NCBI RefSeq assembly: GCF_900625105.1
Contig: NZ_UYYD01000003.1
Coordinates: forward strand, 1-64,000
Direction of reading: 5' to 3'
DNA length: 64,000 nt
DNA from: Agathobaculum sp. Marseille-P7918
GTDB lineage: Bacteria; Bacillota; Clostridia; Oscillospirales; Butyricicoccaceae
The position numbers and the translations under genes were made by a program. Shown piece by piece: positions 7,279 to 16,683 of the stretch (position 1 is its first letter; each line of letters starts with the position of its first letter). A model generated the notes under the pieces. That model did not search any database, had not been told where the DNA came from, and was given only the letters and a program-made list of their open reading frames with translations.

Positions 7279-8159
7279 CGGACCAAGTACAAAGCGGCGG
7301 CGTTTATCGCATCAGCCGCGTGATCGGGAATAATTTCGTTTGTACAGTGGATGCAGGCGGCAAAGAGATTATTCTGCGCGGACTGGGCATTGGGTTCAAA
7401 AAACATGCGGGGGATCTGGTACCCGCGCAGCAGGTGGAGAAGATTTATGATCTGCGCGATCCGGAAAAATCCTCGCGGCTGCGCGATCTGTTGGCGGATG
7501 TGCCGCCGGAATTCCTCGACGTCAGCACGGAGATCATCGAGACGGCGGAAAGCCGGATCGGACGGCGGCTGAGCGAGAACATCTATATTACGCTGACCGA
7601 CCATATCTGTTTTGCGGTCGAGCGGCTGCGCAGCGGCGTACAGTATCCGAACCATCTGCTGTGGGAGATCACGAATTTCTATCCGGCGGAGTTTGCAATC
7701 GGCGAGCAGGCATTGGAGATCATCGACACGCGGCTGGGTTTCCGCCTGCCGCGGGATGAAGCGGGATTCATTGCGCTGCACATCGTCAACGCGGAGATCG
7801 ACGGCAAGATGTCGGATATGGTGCGCATCACCGAACTGATCCGCAAGATCGTCGGGGTGGTGCAGGACTATTACGGCGTAACGCTCGATGAGCAGTCGCT
7901 CGATTACGGCCGCTTTCTCACGCACCTGAAATTCCTCGGCCAGCGTATCACGCAAAACCGGTATGTTGCCGATGACGATTCGGAGTTTCAAAACATGATC
8001 GTGCGGCGCTACCAACAGGATTACCGGTGCGCGGAGCGCATCCGGGAGCAGCTGCGGGAGACGTTTTCCGTGCAGCTGCCGTCCGAGGAAATGACCTTTT
8101 TGACCATTCATCTGCATCGCTTGGCAGTATCCATGGGAAAGACCGAACAAAAGGAGTAA
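7275..8159 (+). CDS. BglG/LicT/GlcT-family transcription antiterminator
   Basis: A 294-residue RNA-binding regulator. An N-terminal CAT domain (about 1-55) binds the RAT hairpin. Two PRD domains (about 65-170 and 175-290) follow, with phosphorylatable histidines in LTDHICF, ALHIVN, LTHLKF and TIHLHRL. These histidines receive phosphate from HPr or the PTS EII and set activity. The ATG at 7275 is preceded by GGGGGGAGG; the GTG five codons upstream would sit inside that site. The RAT/terminator sits in its own leader and the PTS EIICBA starts 7 bases downstream, so it should control both genes in response to the PTS sugar. Confidence 0.92.
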   Translation: MTDQVQSGGVYRISRVIGNNFVCTVDAGGKEIILRGLGIGFKKHAGDLVPAQQVEKIYDLRDPEKSSRLRDLLADVPPEFLDVSTEIIETAESRIGRRLSENIYITLTDHICFAVERLRSGVQYPNHLLWEITNFYPAEFAIGEQALEIIDTRLGFRLPRDEAGFIALHIVNAEIDGKMSDMVRITELIRKIVGVVQDYYGVTLDEQSLDYGRFLTHLKFLGQRITQNRYVADDDSEFQNMIVRRYQQDYRCAERIREQLRETFSVQLPSEEMTFLTIHLHRLAVSMGKTEQKE

Positions 8160-8166
8160 AAAGGAT

Positions 8167-10272
8167 ATGAAAGACAAGATTTTTGGTGTATTACAGCGCG
8201 TCGGCCGCTCGTTTATGCTGCCGATCGCTATTTTGCCGGTAGCCGGCCTGTTCCTCGGCATCGGCGGCTCGTTTACCAACGAAACCATGCTTGAAACCTA
8301 CGGCCTGATGGGTGTTATGGGCCCGGGTACGTTCATCTACGCGATTTTGCAGGTGCTCAACGCGGCAGGCTCGATCGTCTTTGACAACCTGCCGATCATT
8401 TTCGCGATGGGCGTCGCCATCGGCATGGCCAAGCAGGAAAAGGAAGTTGCGGCGCTGTCCGCTGCGATCGCCTTTTTCGTCATGCACGCGACGATCGGCG
8501 CGCTGATCAAGGATTTCGGTGCGCCCGACCTGTCCGGCGCGACCGCGAGCGTGCTCGGCATCAATTCGCTGCAGATGGGCGTGTTCGGCGGCATCATCGT
8601 CGGTCTGGGCGTCGCTGCGCTGCACAACAAATACTATAAGATCCAGCTGCCGCAGGTGCTTAGCTTTTTCAGCGGCACGCGCTTTGTACCGATTATTTCG
8701 TCGGCCGTGTATCTGGTGGTCGGCATCGCGATGTACTACATCTGGCCGGTGGTCCAGACGGGCATCAACGCGCTGGGCGGCTTCGTGCTGGCCTCCGGCT
8801 ACGCCGGCACTTGGCTGTATGGCTTCATTGAGCGCGCACTCATCCCCTTCGGCCTGCATCATGTGTTCTATATCCCGTTCTGGCAGACCGCGCTGGGCGG
8901 CACGGCGATGGTAAACGGCGTGCTGGTCGAAGGCGCGCAGAATATCTTCTTTGCCGAGTTGGCAACGCCGGGCATCCAGCACTTTTCGGTCGAGGCGACC
9001 CGCTTTATGGCCGGCAAGTTCCCGCTGATGATCTTCGGCCTGCCGGGTGCGGCGCTGGCATTGTACCGCTGCGCCAAGCCGGAAAAACGCAAGGCGGTCG
9101 GCGGCCTGCTGCTGTCGGCGGCGCTGACCTCGATGCTGACCGGCATCACCGAACCGCTCGAGTTTACCTTCCTGTTTGTCGCACCGGCGATGTATGTGGT
9201 GCACTGCGTGTTCGCGGGCGCGTCCTATATGATCATGCACATCCTGAATGTCGGCGTCGGCCTGACGTTCTCGGGCGGCCTGATCGACCTGACGCTGTTC
9301 GGCATCATGCAGGGCAACGCCAAGACCAGCTGGCTGTGGATTCCGGTGGTTGGCGTGGTGTATTTCGTGGTTTACTACCTCGTGTTCTCGTTTATGATCA
9401 AAAAGTTCGATTACAAGACGCCGGGCCGCGATGACAGCGAGATCAAGCTGTACACCCGCGCGGATGTCAACGCCCGCAAGGAGGGCGAGGCCGCGGCCGC
9501 ACAGGGCGGCGGCGATACCGCGCTGTCCCGCCAGATCATGCTGGGTCTGGGCGGCAAGGCCAACATCTCGGACGTAGACTGCTGCATTACCCGCCTGCGC
9601 TGCACCGTGCACGACGCTTCCAAGGTCGATCAGCAGCTTTTGAAGGACACCGGCGCATCCGGCGTCATCTGCAAGGGCACGGGCGTGCAGGTGGTATACG
9701 GCCCGCGCGTCTCGGTCATCAAGTCCGATCTGGAAGCCTTCCTCGCTTCGCCTGAGAGCAATGAGGCCGCGCCGCAGGCCGCGCCCGCCGCAGCTGCGGA
9801 CAGTGCTTCGGCGCCGTCCGGCGCGCATGTGATCGCGTCGCCGCTTTCCGGCAACGTCATTCCGCTCGAGCAGGTCGCGGACGGCGTGTTCTCGGAAAAG
9901 ATGGTCGGCGACGGCTTCGCCGTTGAGCCGACGGACAATCAGGTATATGCCCCGGCCGACTGCGAGGTCGCGACCGTGTTCGGCACCAAGCACGCCATCG
10001 GCCTGACCACAACGGACGGCGTGGAGCTGCTCATCCACTTGGGCATCGACACCGTGCAGATGAACGGCGCGCCGTTCACGATCGTGGTCAAGGAGGGTGA
10101 TAAGCTCAAGAAGGGCGACAAGATCGGCAGCTTTGACGAAAAAATGATCGTCGAGGCGGGCTACCGCACGGTAACGCCCGTCGTTGTGACCAATTCGGAC
10201 GCATATCAGACCTTCACCCTGCAAAAGACCGGTTCGGTTTCCGCAGGCGACGATGTGATGACCGTGGAATAA
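8167..10272 (+). CDS. ptsG: PTS EIICBA, glucose/N-acetylglucosamine superfamily
   Basis: A 701-residue membrane permease with all three domains fused. IIC (about 1-400) has family motifs TRFVPIIS, GLHHVFYIPFW and ITEPLEF. IIB (about 445-530) has the phosphorylated Cys in DCCITRLR, by alignment C473. IIA (about 555-701) has the active His H624 in LLIHLGIDT. It transports and phosphorylates glucose or a related hexose. The linkers are Ala/Gly/Pro-rich. Coupling to a GlcT-like antiterminator supports a glucose-type PTS, but maltose- or GlcNAc-type specificity cannot be excluded. A strong terminator follows. Confidence 0.88.
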   Translation: MKDKIFGVLQRVGRSFMLPIAILPVAGLFLGIGGSFTNETMLETYGLMGVMGPGTFIYAILQVLNAAGSIVFDNLPIIFAMGVAIGMAKQEKEVAALSAAIAFFVMHATIGALIKDFGAPDLSGATASVLGINSLQMGVFGGIIVGLGVAALHNKYYKIQLPQVLSFFSGTRFVPIISSAVYLVVGIAMYYIWPVVQTGINALGGFVLASGYAGTWLYGFIERALIPFGLHHVFYIPFWQTALGGTAMVNGVLVEGAQNIFFAELATPGIQHFSVEATRFMAGKFPLMIFGLPGAALALYRCAKPEKRKAVGGLLLSAALTSMLTGITEPLEFTFLFVAPAMYVVHCVFAGASYMIMHILNVGVGLTFSGGLIDLTLFGIMQGNAKTSWLWIPVVGVVYFVVYYLVFSFMIKKFDYKTPGRDDSEIKLYTRADVNARKEGEAAAAQGGGDTALSRQIMLGLGGKANISDVDCCITRLRCTVHDASKVDQQLLKDTGASGVICKGTGVQVVYGPRVSVIKSDLEAFLASPESNEAAPQAAPAAAADSASAPSGAHVIASPLSGNVIPLEQVADGVFSEKMVGDGFAVEPTDNQVYAPADCEVATVFGTKHAIGLTTTDGVELLIHLGIDTVQMNGAPFTIVVKEGDKLKKGDKIGSFDEKMIVEAGYRTVTPVVVTNSDAYQTFTLQKTGSVSAGDDVMTVE

Positions 10273-10303
10273 GCGGCGTCAAATCGCTGATGTTGTCTTT
10301 TTG

Positions 10304-10343
10304 AAAACCGCCCCGCGCTGTGCAAACGGCGCGGGGCGGTTTT
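10304..10343 (+). terminator. Terminator of the antiterminator-PTS operon
   Basis: A perfect 15-bp stem, AAAACCGCCCCGCGC (10304-10318) / GCGCGGGGCGGTTTT (10329-10343), lies 31 bases after the EIICBA stop codon. Confidence 0.9.
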
Positions 10344-10484
10344 GCTGTCCTCGGCCAGAGCACGCTGCGGGGACCGACACAAAGAAAACACAACAAAACT
10401 AAAAATCGGACAACAAATCCTGCGGGATTTGCCAGAAAATTTGCGCGCAAATAGAAAAAGGATAACAAGTGTAAGAATCGTGTA

Positions 10485-10574
10485 TTTACGTTCCGTCCGC
10501 CTGAAAATATAATGGGAACCACGATAAGATGGCTGAGAATCCGGTGTGTCTATCCAGACAAGCGGGAACACCGG
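10485..10574 (+). promoter_or_regulatory. Promoter and leader hairpin of the surface hydrolase gene
   Basis: TTTACG (10485-10490), a 17-base spacer and TATAAT (10508-10513) place the start near 10520, giving a leader of about 107 bases. In it, CCGGTGT (10541-10547) pairs with ACACCGG (10568-10574), and the inner TGTCT/AGACA (10547-10551/10556-10560) closes on ATCC. There is no U-tract, so it is probably an mRNA-stability or translation element. Confidence 0.6.
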
Positions 10575-10626
10575 TCCGGCGGCTTTTCTGATTCGGCAAA
10601 ACGGTTTGAAGGGAAAGGAGTATTTT

Positions 10627-13600
10627 ATGAGACGGAAACGGTTGATCGCCTGGTTGTTGTCCTGCGCGATGCTGCTGACCCTGTTCCCCTTTGCGGGCGC
10701 GGCGGCATATCAGGATACCAAAGGCCATTGGGCGGAGGGTTTGATTGATAAGTGGAGCGGATACGGCGTGATCGAGGGGTATGACGGCGAATTTTCCCCG
10801 GACGATCCGATCATCCGCGGCGATATGGCCGTGATTATCGATCGGCTGCTGGATTATCAGAGCAAAGCGGATAACACATTCTCCGATCTGGGACAGGCTT
10901 ATTACACGGATGCGGTGCTGCGTGCGGCGCAGGCCGGCGTGATGCAGGGCTATGACGGCAAGGTCCGTCCGGAAGAGTACATCACCCGCGAAGAAGCGGT
11001 CTGCATGCTCGCGCGCGCCATGTCGGTGGCGGGCAGCAGCGGCTCGAGCGGGTTTGCCGATGACGCGAGCATCTCTTCCTGGGCGAAGTCGAATGTTGTC
11101 TCCTTCGCACAGAAGGGCTATGTCAACGGCCAGCCGGGCAACCGGTTTGCCCCGCAGGATAACGTGACCCGCGCTGAGGTGGTACAGATCCTGGACAATA
11201 TGATCTCGGATTACATCACCAAGTCCGGTACGGTCACCAAGGTGGGCGACGGTATTGTGATCGTCAAGGCTTCCGGCGTGACGCTGGACGGCGTGGACGT
11301 GAAGGACAATCTGGTGCTGGGCGGCCTGGCCGGCACGGTCATCGCGAAGAACTGCGACCTTTCGGGCAAAACCGTCCGCATCGCGCAGTCCACGCTCAAA
11401 ACCGAGGATACCACGAGCGGCGGCGGTTCCTCGGGCGGTTCTTCTTCCAAGGTTGCGGCGCCGGATGCTTATCCGCTGCCCAAGGGTGAGGAAGACTCCA
11501 AGAGCCTGGGCGTGTTCGATTACGACATGACCTATTATGTGACGCTGACGGCGGAAGACGGCGCGGATATCTATTATGAGATCGCGGAAGGCAAGGACGC
11601 GGCGCCCGAACCGACGACGGACAGCAACAAGTTTGAGACCTATCAGTATAAGCAGATCATGATCGAGCAGCCGACAAGCGACAGCTCGACCGCCGAAGAG
11701 AAAAACCAGACCCGGGAAAAGGTCTACAATGTCAAGGCGATCGCGGTGCGCGGCACCCGCACCAGCGAGGTTGCAAACTGGAACTACACCGTGACCAGCA
11801 ATCCGCGCAGCGAGCTGAAGATCAGCGCGCCGATCGACTGGAACGGCGAAGAAGTGCAGAACGTCACGCTCATTCAGGACTACGACAGCGACAAGATGTA
11901 TCTGGTCGAGGGTTCTGAGCGTGCGATGGTGCTGGACGCAGGTTATTTTGACGCAGATGCTGCGGCGGACCTGTATGGCGCTATGCGTGAGATCGTCGGT
12001 GAGGACAAGCCGATCGATCTGGTGATCGGCCACCCGCATCCCGATCATGTACAGATGGCGTTCCAGTTCCTGTGCGACGAAAACAAGGATTTGGGCGCAA
12101 AGGTTTATGTCAACGAGCGCGGCATCGAGACGCTGCGCGGCTACATCCGCGACAAGGGCATCGCAGCCGGCGTATTCGCGGATGAAGATGAGGCGGACGC
12201 CGCCTATGAAGCACAGCTGGCGACGCTGTCCGACGGCGACGTTTACTCGCTGGGCGATGTATCGTTTGACGTAATTGAGATGCCGGGCCATCAGATCGCC
12301 GGTATCATGCTGTTCGACAAGGCGAGCGGCAACCTGTACACCTCGGATCAGATGGGCAACAACCGCGCGCACCTGACCGACTCGTTCTGGATGCAGTTCG
12401 GTGAAGGCGCGGCCGACCCGATGGATGTTTATCTGTCCACCCTGCAAATCGCGCTGGAAAAGCTGGACGGCAAGGTAAAGCGCATTCTGACCGGTCACAA
12501 CGACGTGGTTCTGGATGGTCAGGGCAGCTATTTTGCCAATCTGGAAGCAGCGGTGCAGCAGGTCGTTGACAAGGGCGAGGACGCGCTGACGCCGACGCTG
12601 CGCACGCTAGACAGCGAACCCTATCTGACCAATACCCGCACTTCGTTTGTGGGCGACCGCCTGACCGATATCAACTGGGCGGGCATCAACCTGAACCTGG
12701 CCAACTTCCTGTCGGAAGCGGGCTACCGGGAAGATCCTTCCTCGATCGCGGAACTGTCCAACCTGTCCGTGCGTCTGCCGGGCGTGTCGGGCAACCTGCT
12801 CTGGGAGGACGAGAATTTCGGCGTCAACCTGAACTGGAAGTACCCGGATGCCACGCAGCCGGTGCGCAAGGATGCGGATGAACTGACCTTCACCGCGACC
12901 GTGGACAGCACGGTTTCGCAGGTGGAAATCGTGCCGACGGCGGCTTCGACCAACGGTACGGTCACCATCAACGGTGAAAAGGCGGTCTCGGGCGAAGCCT
13001 TTACGGCGAAGCTTACCGGAAATGAGACGACCTTTACCGTTGTCGGCACGTCCCCGAACGGCGAGGCGACCAAGACCTATACCGTCAAGGTGGTCAAGGC
13101 GGACGCCGGCAAGGTTGCGGCGCCGTACACCTATACCGATTATGACAACTACACCGATCCGTTCTATCCGGACACTCCGGGCACCTTTACCGTGACCCAG
13201 TATGTGGCGCTGTTCTCGGATACGCCGGGCGCAACCATCCAGTATACGCTGGACGGCAGCGACCCCAAGACCTCGGATACGGCCAAGGAATTTGACCAGA
13301 CCAAGTACAAGGCCTCTTCCGGCACCGGCGGCGCGGAGGTGGATGCGCTCATTACGATCGGCGCGGATACCGGCGACGATTGGGACGGCAGCGCCAAGCA
13401 GACCAAGGTAACGCTCAAGGCGTATGCCAGCAAGGCAGGCATGGAGGACAGCGATGTTGTAACCTTTGAGTATACGATCGACCGCATGTCCAAGAACGAG
13501 CACAAGAGCCGCCTGCTGTATGAGGAAGGCGATATGAAGGTCTGGCAGGTCATCGATTACGACAGCGATAAGATGTACCTGATCAAGGGCGCGGACCGCG

Positions 13601-16530
13601 CGCTGCTGATTGACGCGGGCATGGCGCCCGGCACGGCGGAAAGCCTGTATGAGTACGCCAAGGCACTGGCGGGCACGGCGGAGGTCGATCTCTACATCTC
13701 GCACGGTCACCCCGACCACACGACCCAGATCGGCGACTTCGTCAAAGCGGGCCGCAAGGTTTACATCCATGAAGAAGACATCCAGATGGCGCTGGGCTTC
13801 ATCAACGAAAACGTGGACGCGGATGAGGGCAACAACCTGACGGCGAATATCTTCACCACGATCGATGAAGGCTATCAGTTTGACCTCGGCGGCGTTACGC
13901 TGGACAACTACTATGTGCCCGGCCACACCTCTGGCAGCATGCTGCTGCTCGATAAGGCGCACAACATCCTGTATTCGTCCGACGCAGTGGGCTGCAACCG
14001 CCGCAGCGTGGCGGATTCGCTGACGCTGGCGTCCAACGACGTGCGCGTCCTGCTGTCGAGCGTGCAGGTGTTCAAGGACAAGATGCTGGCACTGGATACG
14101 GCGAATGAAATCGATCTGGACAAGCTCGTCACCTGGACCGGCCATGACGATTACGAGATCGACGATCTGATCGGTCATCTGGATACGGTCATCGAAGCGG
14201 CGCAGAATATCGTCGATTACGGTCCCGATGCTGCGATGCGCAAGTCGGTACGCGACACCGGCGGTTCGGACGGTGCGTCCATTGCGGGCGACCGTTATGC
14301 CAATGACGGCACCGGCCACTTCATCTGCATGAACGGCAAGAAGAGCACCGTGCTGAGCGGCGAGGACTATACCACGGTTGCCGAGCTGGCGAACCTCAAG
14401 GTTACGGCGGCGGGCGGCACCGACAACCTGATGACCGGTTTCAGCACGACCCATGCGTTCGCAGGCACTGCGGTGGGCGACGCCAACGTGCTGGCAGCGG
14501 AAGTGCCGAACGGCACGCAGTCTGTGGACGTTTACCCGACGGCGATGGCAACCAAGGCGACGGTGACGGTGGGCGGCGAGACCGCGGCGCGCGGCGGCAA
14601 GGTAACGGTCACCCTGAATAACGGCTATAAGGAAATCCCGATCGTCGTTACCGCGCCGGACGGCAAGACTACGGCGTCCTATACGCTGACGGTGCGCACT
14701 TGCATCGACCCGATGAATCCGTATGAGACGATGTATGTGGGCGAGCATGTGGAAACCGTCAAGCTCGACAACGGCGAAAGCCGCACGTTTACTTCCTATG
14801 TGCCGGAAGGCGCGCGTGAATCCAACGCGGGCATCTTTGTTCTGCCGGATCAGGGCAAGAACAGCTTTGACGCGTGGAAGACGCTGGCGGACAACACGGA
14901 TACGCAGGCGATCGACGAAAAGTGGACCAAGCAGCAGGAAAAGTTCATCGTCGTCTATCTGGACGGCCTGACCTATGGAGAGAGAGAAGAAGAGAGAGAA
15001 GCAGACATTGATTATGTCAATAAGGTCTATGCAGCGGCGTCCGGACGCACCATGTACTGCATCCACGAAGCCAAGAACTACATGGTAGGCTACGGCGAGG
15101 GCGGTACGATCGCGCAGATGGCGGCAATGGACCAGACTGCTGTCTGGGCCGGGCTGGTAACCGTCGGCGCGGGCGATGTGGACAGCGGCTGGATCGAGGC
15201 CAACGGCCAAGAGATGGCCAGCAGCCTGAATGGGTATAACGACCAGTCGAACAGCACCCGCAAGAGCGAGATTCAGAAGAGCACGCTGCCGCTGCCCGTC
15301 TGGATCATCAACGACGGCACGGAAACCGATGCAGAAACCCTGCAATACTGGCTGGATGCCGATAAGATCGGTGCGGATGAATACACCATCGAGGCTGACA
15401 CGGTAACCAAGTACGTCCGCACCAAGGAGTGGGCGGATAACGCGGGCACCGGCGACTACGAGACCAAATACGGCGACAACCGCGATAAGGAAGCGTACCG
15501 CGTTTGGGTGAGCGGAAAACCGTCCGGCGATCTGGAGAGCACGATCTGGAACGATTTCCTGTTCGGCGTGCGCCGTTGGATGGCCGATCCCGGCGGCGAC
15601 CTGCGCGTGACCAAGGACCCGATCGCGGATCTGGGTATGGATCGCCATTATGAAGAGGTCGGCGGCTGGATGCGCGAGTGGTATGTCTATGTGCCGGATA
15701 GCGTAAACGAAGGCACGCCGGATGTGCCGGTCGTATTCGCAAACCATGGCTATACACTCAACGGCGGCGTGTATGCCGGCCAGACCGACTGGTACAAGGT
15801 AGCGGATGAGAACAACTTCATCGTGGTGTTCCCGTCTGCAATCAACGGCAATATTTCGGACAGCGGCAACGCGCCGTTCCCGGCTTGGAACATTGCGCTT
15901 GACCCGACCCGCATGGATGAGATCGCGTTCTTTAAGTACATGCTGGCGGATCTGGATGCAACCTACGATATCGATCTGGGCCGCGTGTACGCGACCGGCC
16001 ATTCTTGGGGTTCGCAGATGTGCCATGTGCTCGCGCTCAATGAGCCGGAGATGTTCGCAGCGGTGGCGCCGCTGTCGGGATTCATCTTCAAGGACTATGT
16101 GTTTGACCAGGCGGACGATGCGCAGGAAGCCGTATCCGCGGCTGGTGGCGTACCGGTTTACATGGCGGCGGGAACCGAGGGCGGCACGGAATGGAGCATC
16201 TGCCCGGTTCCGCTGACCCAGGCTAACAACTCCGGTCAGACTCTGTCCGCCTGGTTTGCACTCAACGGCTGCGACGGCTCGATTGATTGGGACAAGCTGA
16301 GCGGTTCGAACGAAACGATCGGCAGCTTGGATTGGCAGAGCGGCGGTGCGTTTACAGTGGACGGCCGTTGGTACACCATGACCTGTGAGAAGGACGGTGT
16401 GCCCATGGTGCGGGTGGAAATTGTGGATTATATGCCGCATGCCACCATGCCGGAGCATTCCGACCGCGTGTGGGACAACTGGTTTGCGCATTTCAGCAGA
16501 AATGATGCCGGCCAGCTGCAATACAAATAA
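10627..16530 (+). CDS. Surface-anchored SLH / tandem metallo-beta-lactamase / esterase protein
   Basis: A 1967-residue secreted protein. It has a signal peptide (1-27, ending AGAAA), three SLH domains (about 28-78, 83-134, 141-195) for wall binding and a Gly/Ser linker near 263. The first metallo-beta-lactamase (MBL) domain (about 405-640) has HPHPDH at 469-474, H555 and H624. A cadherin-like block (about 749-828) and a chitobiase-C-like block follow. The second MBL domain (about 955-1190) has HGHPDH at 1026-1031, H1100 and H1173. After another cadherin-like block comes a hydrolase module lacking a nucleophile (about 1360-1600), then a PHB-depolymerase-like esterase (about 1610-1967) with GHSWG (S1793) and H1938. 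The last ~600 residues are paralogous to the cytosolic protein at 25622. The start has AAAGGAG upstream. Substrate unknown; an ester-bearing glycan or glycoside is a guess. Confidence 0.85.
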   Translation: MRRKRLIAWLLSCAMLLTLFPFAGAAAYQDTKGHWAEGLIDKWSGYGVIEGYDGEFSPDDPIIRGDMAVIIDRLLDYQSKADNTFSDLGQAYYTDAVLRAAQAGVMQGYDGKVRPEEYITREEAVCMLARAMSVAGSSGSSGFADDASISSWAKSNVVSFAQKGYVNGQPGNRFAPQDNVTRAEVVQILDNMISDYITKSGTVTKVGDGIVIVKASGVTLDGVDVKDNLVLGGLAGTVIAKNCDLSGKTVRIAQSTLKTEDTTSGGGSSGGSSSKVAAPDAYPLPKGEEDSKSLGVFDYDMTYYVTLTAEDGADIYYEIAEGKDAAPEPTTDSNKFETYQYKQIMIEQPTSDSSTAEEKNQTREKVYNVKAIAVRGTRTSEVANWNYTVTSNPRSELKISAPIDWNGEEVQNVTLIQDYDSDKMYLVEGSERAMVLDAGYFDADAAADLYGAMREIVGEDKPIDLVIGHPHPDHVQMAFQFLCDENKDLGAKVYVNERGIETLRGYIRDKGIAAGVFADEDEADAAYEAQLATLSDGDVYSLGDVSFDVIEMPGHQIAGIMLFDKASGNLYTSDQMGNNRAHLTDSFWMQFGEGAADPMDVYLSTLQIALEKLDGKVKRILTGHNDVVLDGQGSYFANLEAAVQQVVDKGEDALTPTLRTLDSEPYLTNTRTSFVGDRLTDINWAGINLNLANFLSEAGYREDPSSIAELSNLSVRLPGVSGNLLWEDENFGVNLNWKYPDATQPVRKDADELTFTATVDSTVSQVEIVPTAASTNGTVTINGEKAVSGEAFTAKLTGNETTFTVVGTSPNGEATKTYTVKVVKADAGKVAAPYTYTDYDNYTDPFYPDTPGTFTVTQYVALFSDTPGATIQYTLDGSDPKTSDTAKEFDQTKYKASSGTGGAEVDALITIGADTGDDWDGSAKQTKVTLKAYASKAGMEDSDVVTFEYTIDRMSKNEHKSRLLYEEGDMKVWQVIDYDSDKMYLIKGADRALLIDAGMAPGTAESLYEYAKALAGTAEVDLYISHGHPDHTTQIGDFVKAGRKVYIHEEDIQMALGFINENVDADEGNNLTANIFTTIDEGYQFDLGGVTLDNYYVPGHTSGSMLLLDKAHNILYSSDAVGCNRRSVADSLTLASNDVRVLLSSVQVFKDKMLALDTANEIDLDKLVTWTGHDDYEIDDLIGHLDTVIEAAQNIVDYGPDAAMRKSVRDTGGSDGASIAGDRYANDGTGHFICMNGKKSTVLSGEDYTTVAELANLKVTAAGGTDNLMTGFSTTHAFAGTAVGDANVLAAEVPNGTQSVDVYPTAMATKATVTVGGETAARGGKVTVTLNNGYKEIPIVVTAPDGKTTASYTLTVRTCIDPMNPYETMYVGEHVETVKLDNGESRTFTSYVPEGARESNAGIFVLPDQGKNSFDAWKTLADNTDTQAIDEKWTKQQEKFIVVYLDGLTYGEREEEREADIDYVNKVYAAASGRTMYCIHEAKNYMVGYGEGGTIAQMAAMDQTAVWAGLVTVGAGDVDSGWIEANGQEMASSLNGYNDQSNSTRKSEIQKSTLPLPVWIINDGTETDAETLQYWLDADKIGADEYTIEADTVTKYVRTKEWADNAGTGDYETKYGDNRDKEAYRVWVSGKPSGDLESTIWNDFLFGVRRWMADPGGDLRVTKDPIADLGMDRHYEEVGGWMREWYVYVPDSVNEGTPDVPVVFANHGYTLNGGVYAGQTDWYKVADENNFIVVFPSAINGNISDSGNAPFPAWNIALDPTRMDEIAFFKYMLADLDATYDIDLGRVYATGHSWGSQMCHVLALNEPEMFAAVAPLSGFIFKDYVFDQADDAQEAVSAAGGVPVYMAAGTEGGTEWSICPVPLTQANNSGQTLSAWFALNGCDGSIDWDKLSGSNETIGSLDWQSGGAFTVDGRWYTMTCEKDGVPMVRVEIVDYMPHATMPEHSDRVWDNWFAHFSRNDAGQLQYK

Positions 16531-16572
16531 GCAACCCATCCGTTTCGCTTCATAGCCGCAGCGGTGCGGCAG

Positions 16573-16602
16573 GGCGGCTTCCCAAACGGGGAGCCGCCTT
16601 TC
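16573..16602 (+). terminator. Terminator after the surface hydrolase gene
   Basis: The stem GGCGGCTTCCC (16573-16583) / GGGGAGCCGCC (16588-16598) with an AAAC loop is followed by the weak tail TTTCT. It separates the large gene from the two-component operon. Confidence 0.65.
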
Positions 16603-16630
16603 TCCGTATCGGATGGATAAGACGGCAGAC

Positions 16631-16654
16631 AAAACGCGTGCTCGATGCTATAAT
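16631..16654 (+). promoter_or_regulatory. Promoter of the two-component/SBP operon
   Basis: An extended -10 box, TGCTATAAT (TATAAT at 16649-16654), with a weak -35 (CAGACA near 16626). It lies 29 bases ahead of the TTG start of the kinase gene. Confidence 0.6.
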
Positions 16655-16683
16655 AGGATCAGAAATGGCGGGGAGATGAGGAT

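Noticed and set aside
8191-10224. A 677-codon minus-strand frame opposite the PTS EIICBA gene
   Set aside because: It is a shadow of the well-supported PTS gene; its translation is rich in His, Arg, Asp and Gln with no family features.
12607-16632. A 1341-codon open frame on the minus strand opposite the surface hydrolase gene
   Set aside because: The plus strand encodes a coherent secreted multidomain protein with all catalytic motifs. The antisense frame is open because of GC-rich codon bias, has no recognisable domain and no ribosome site.
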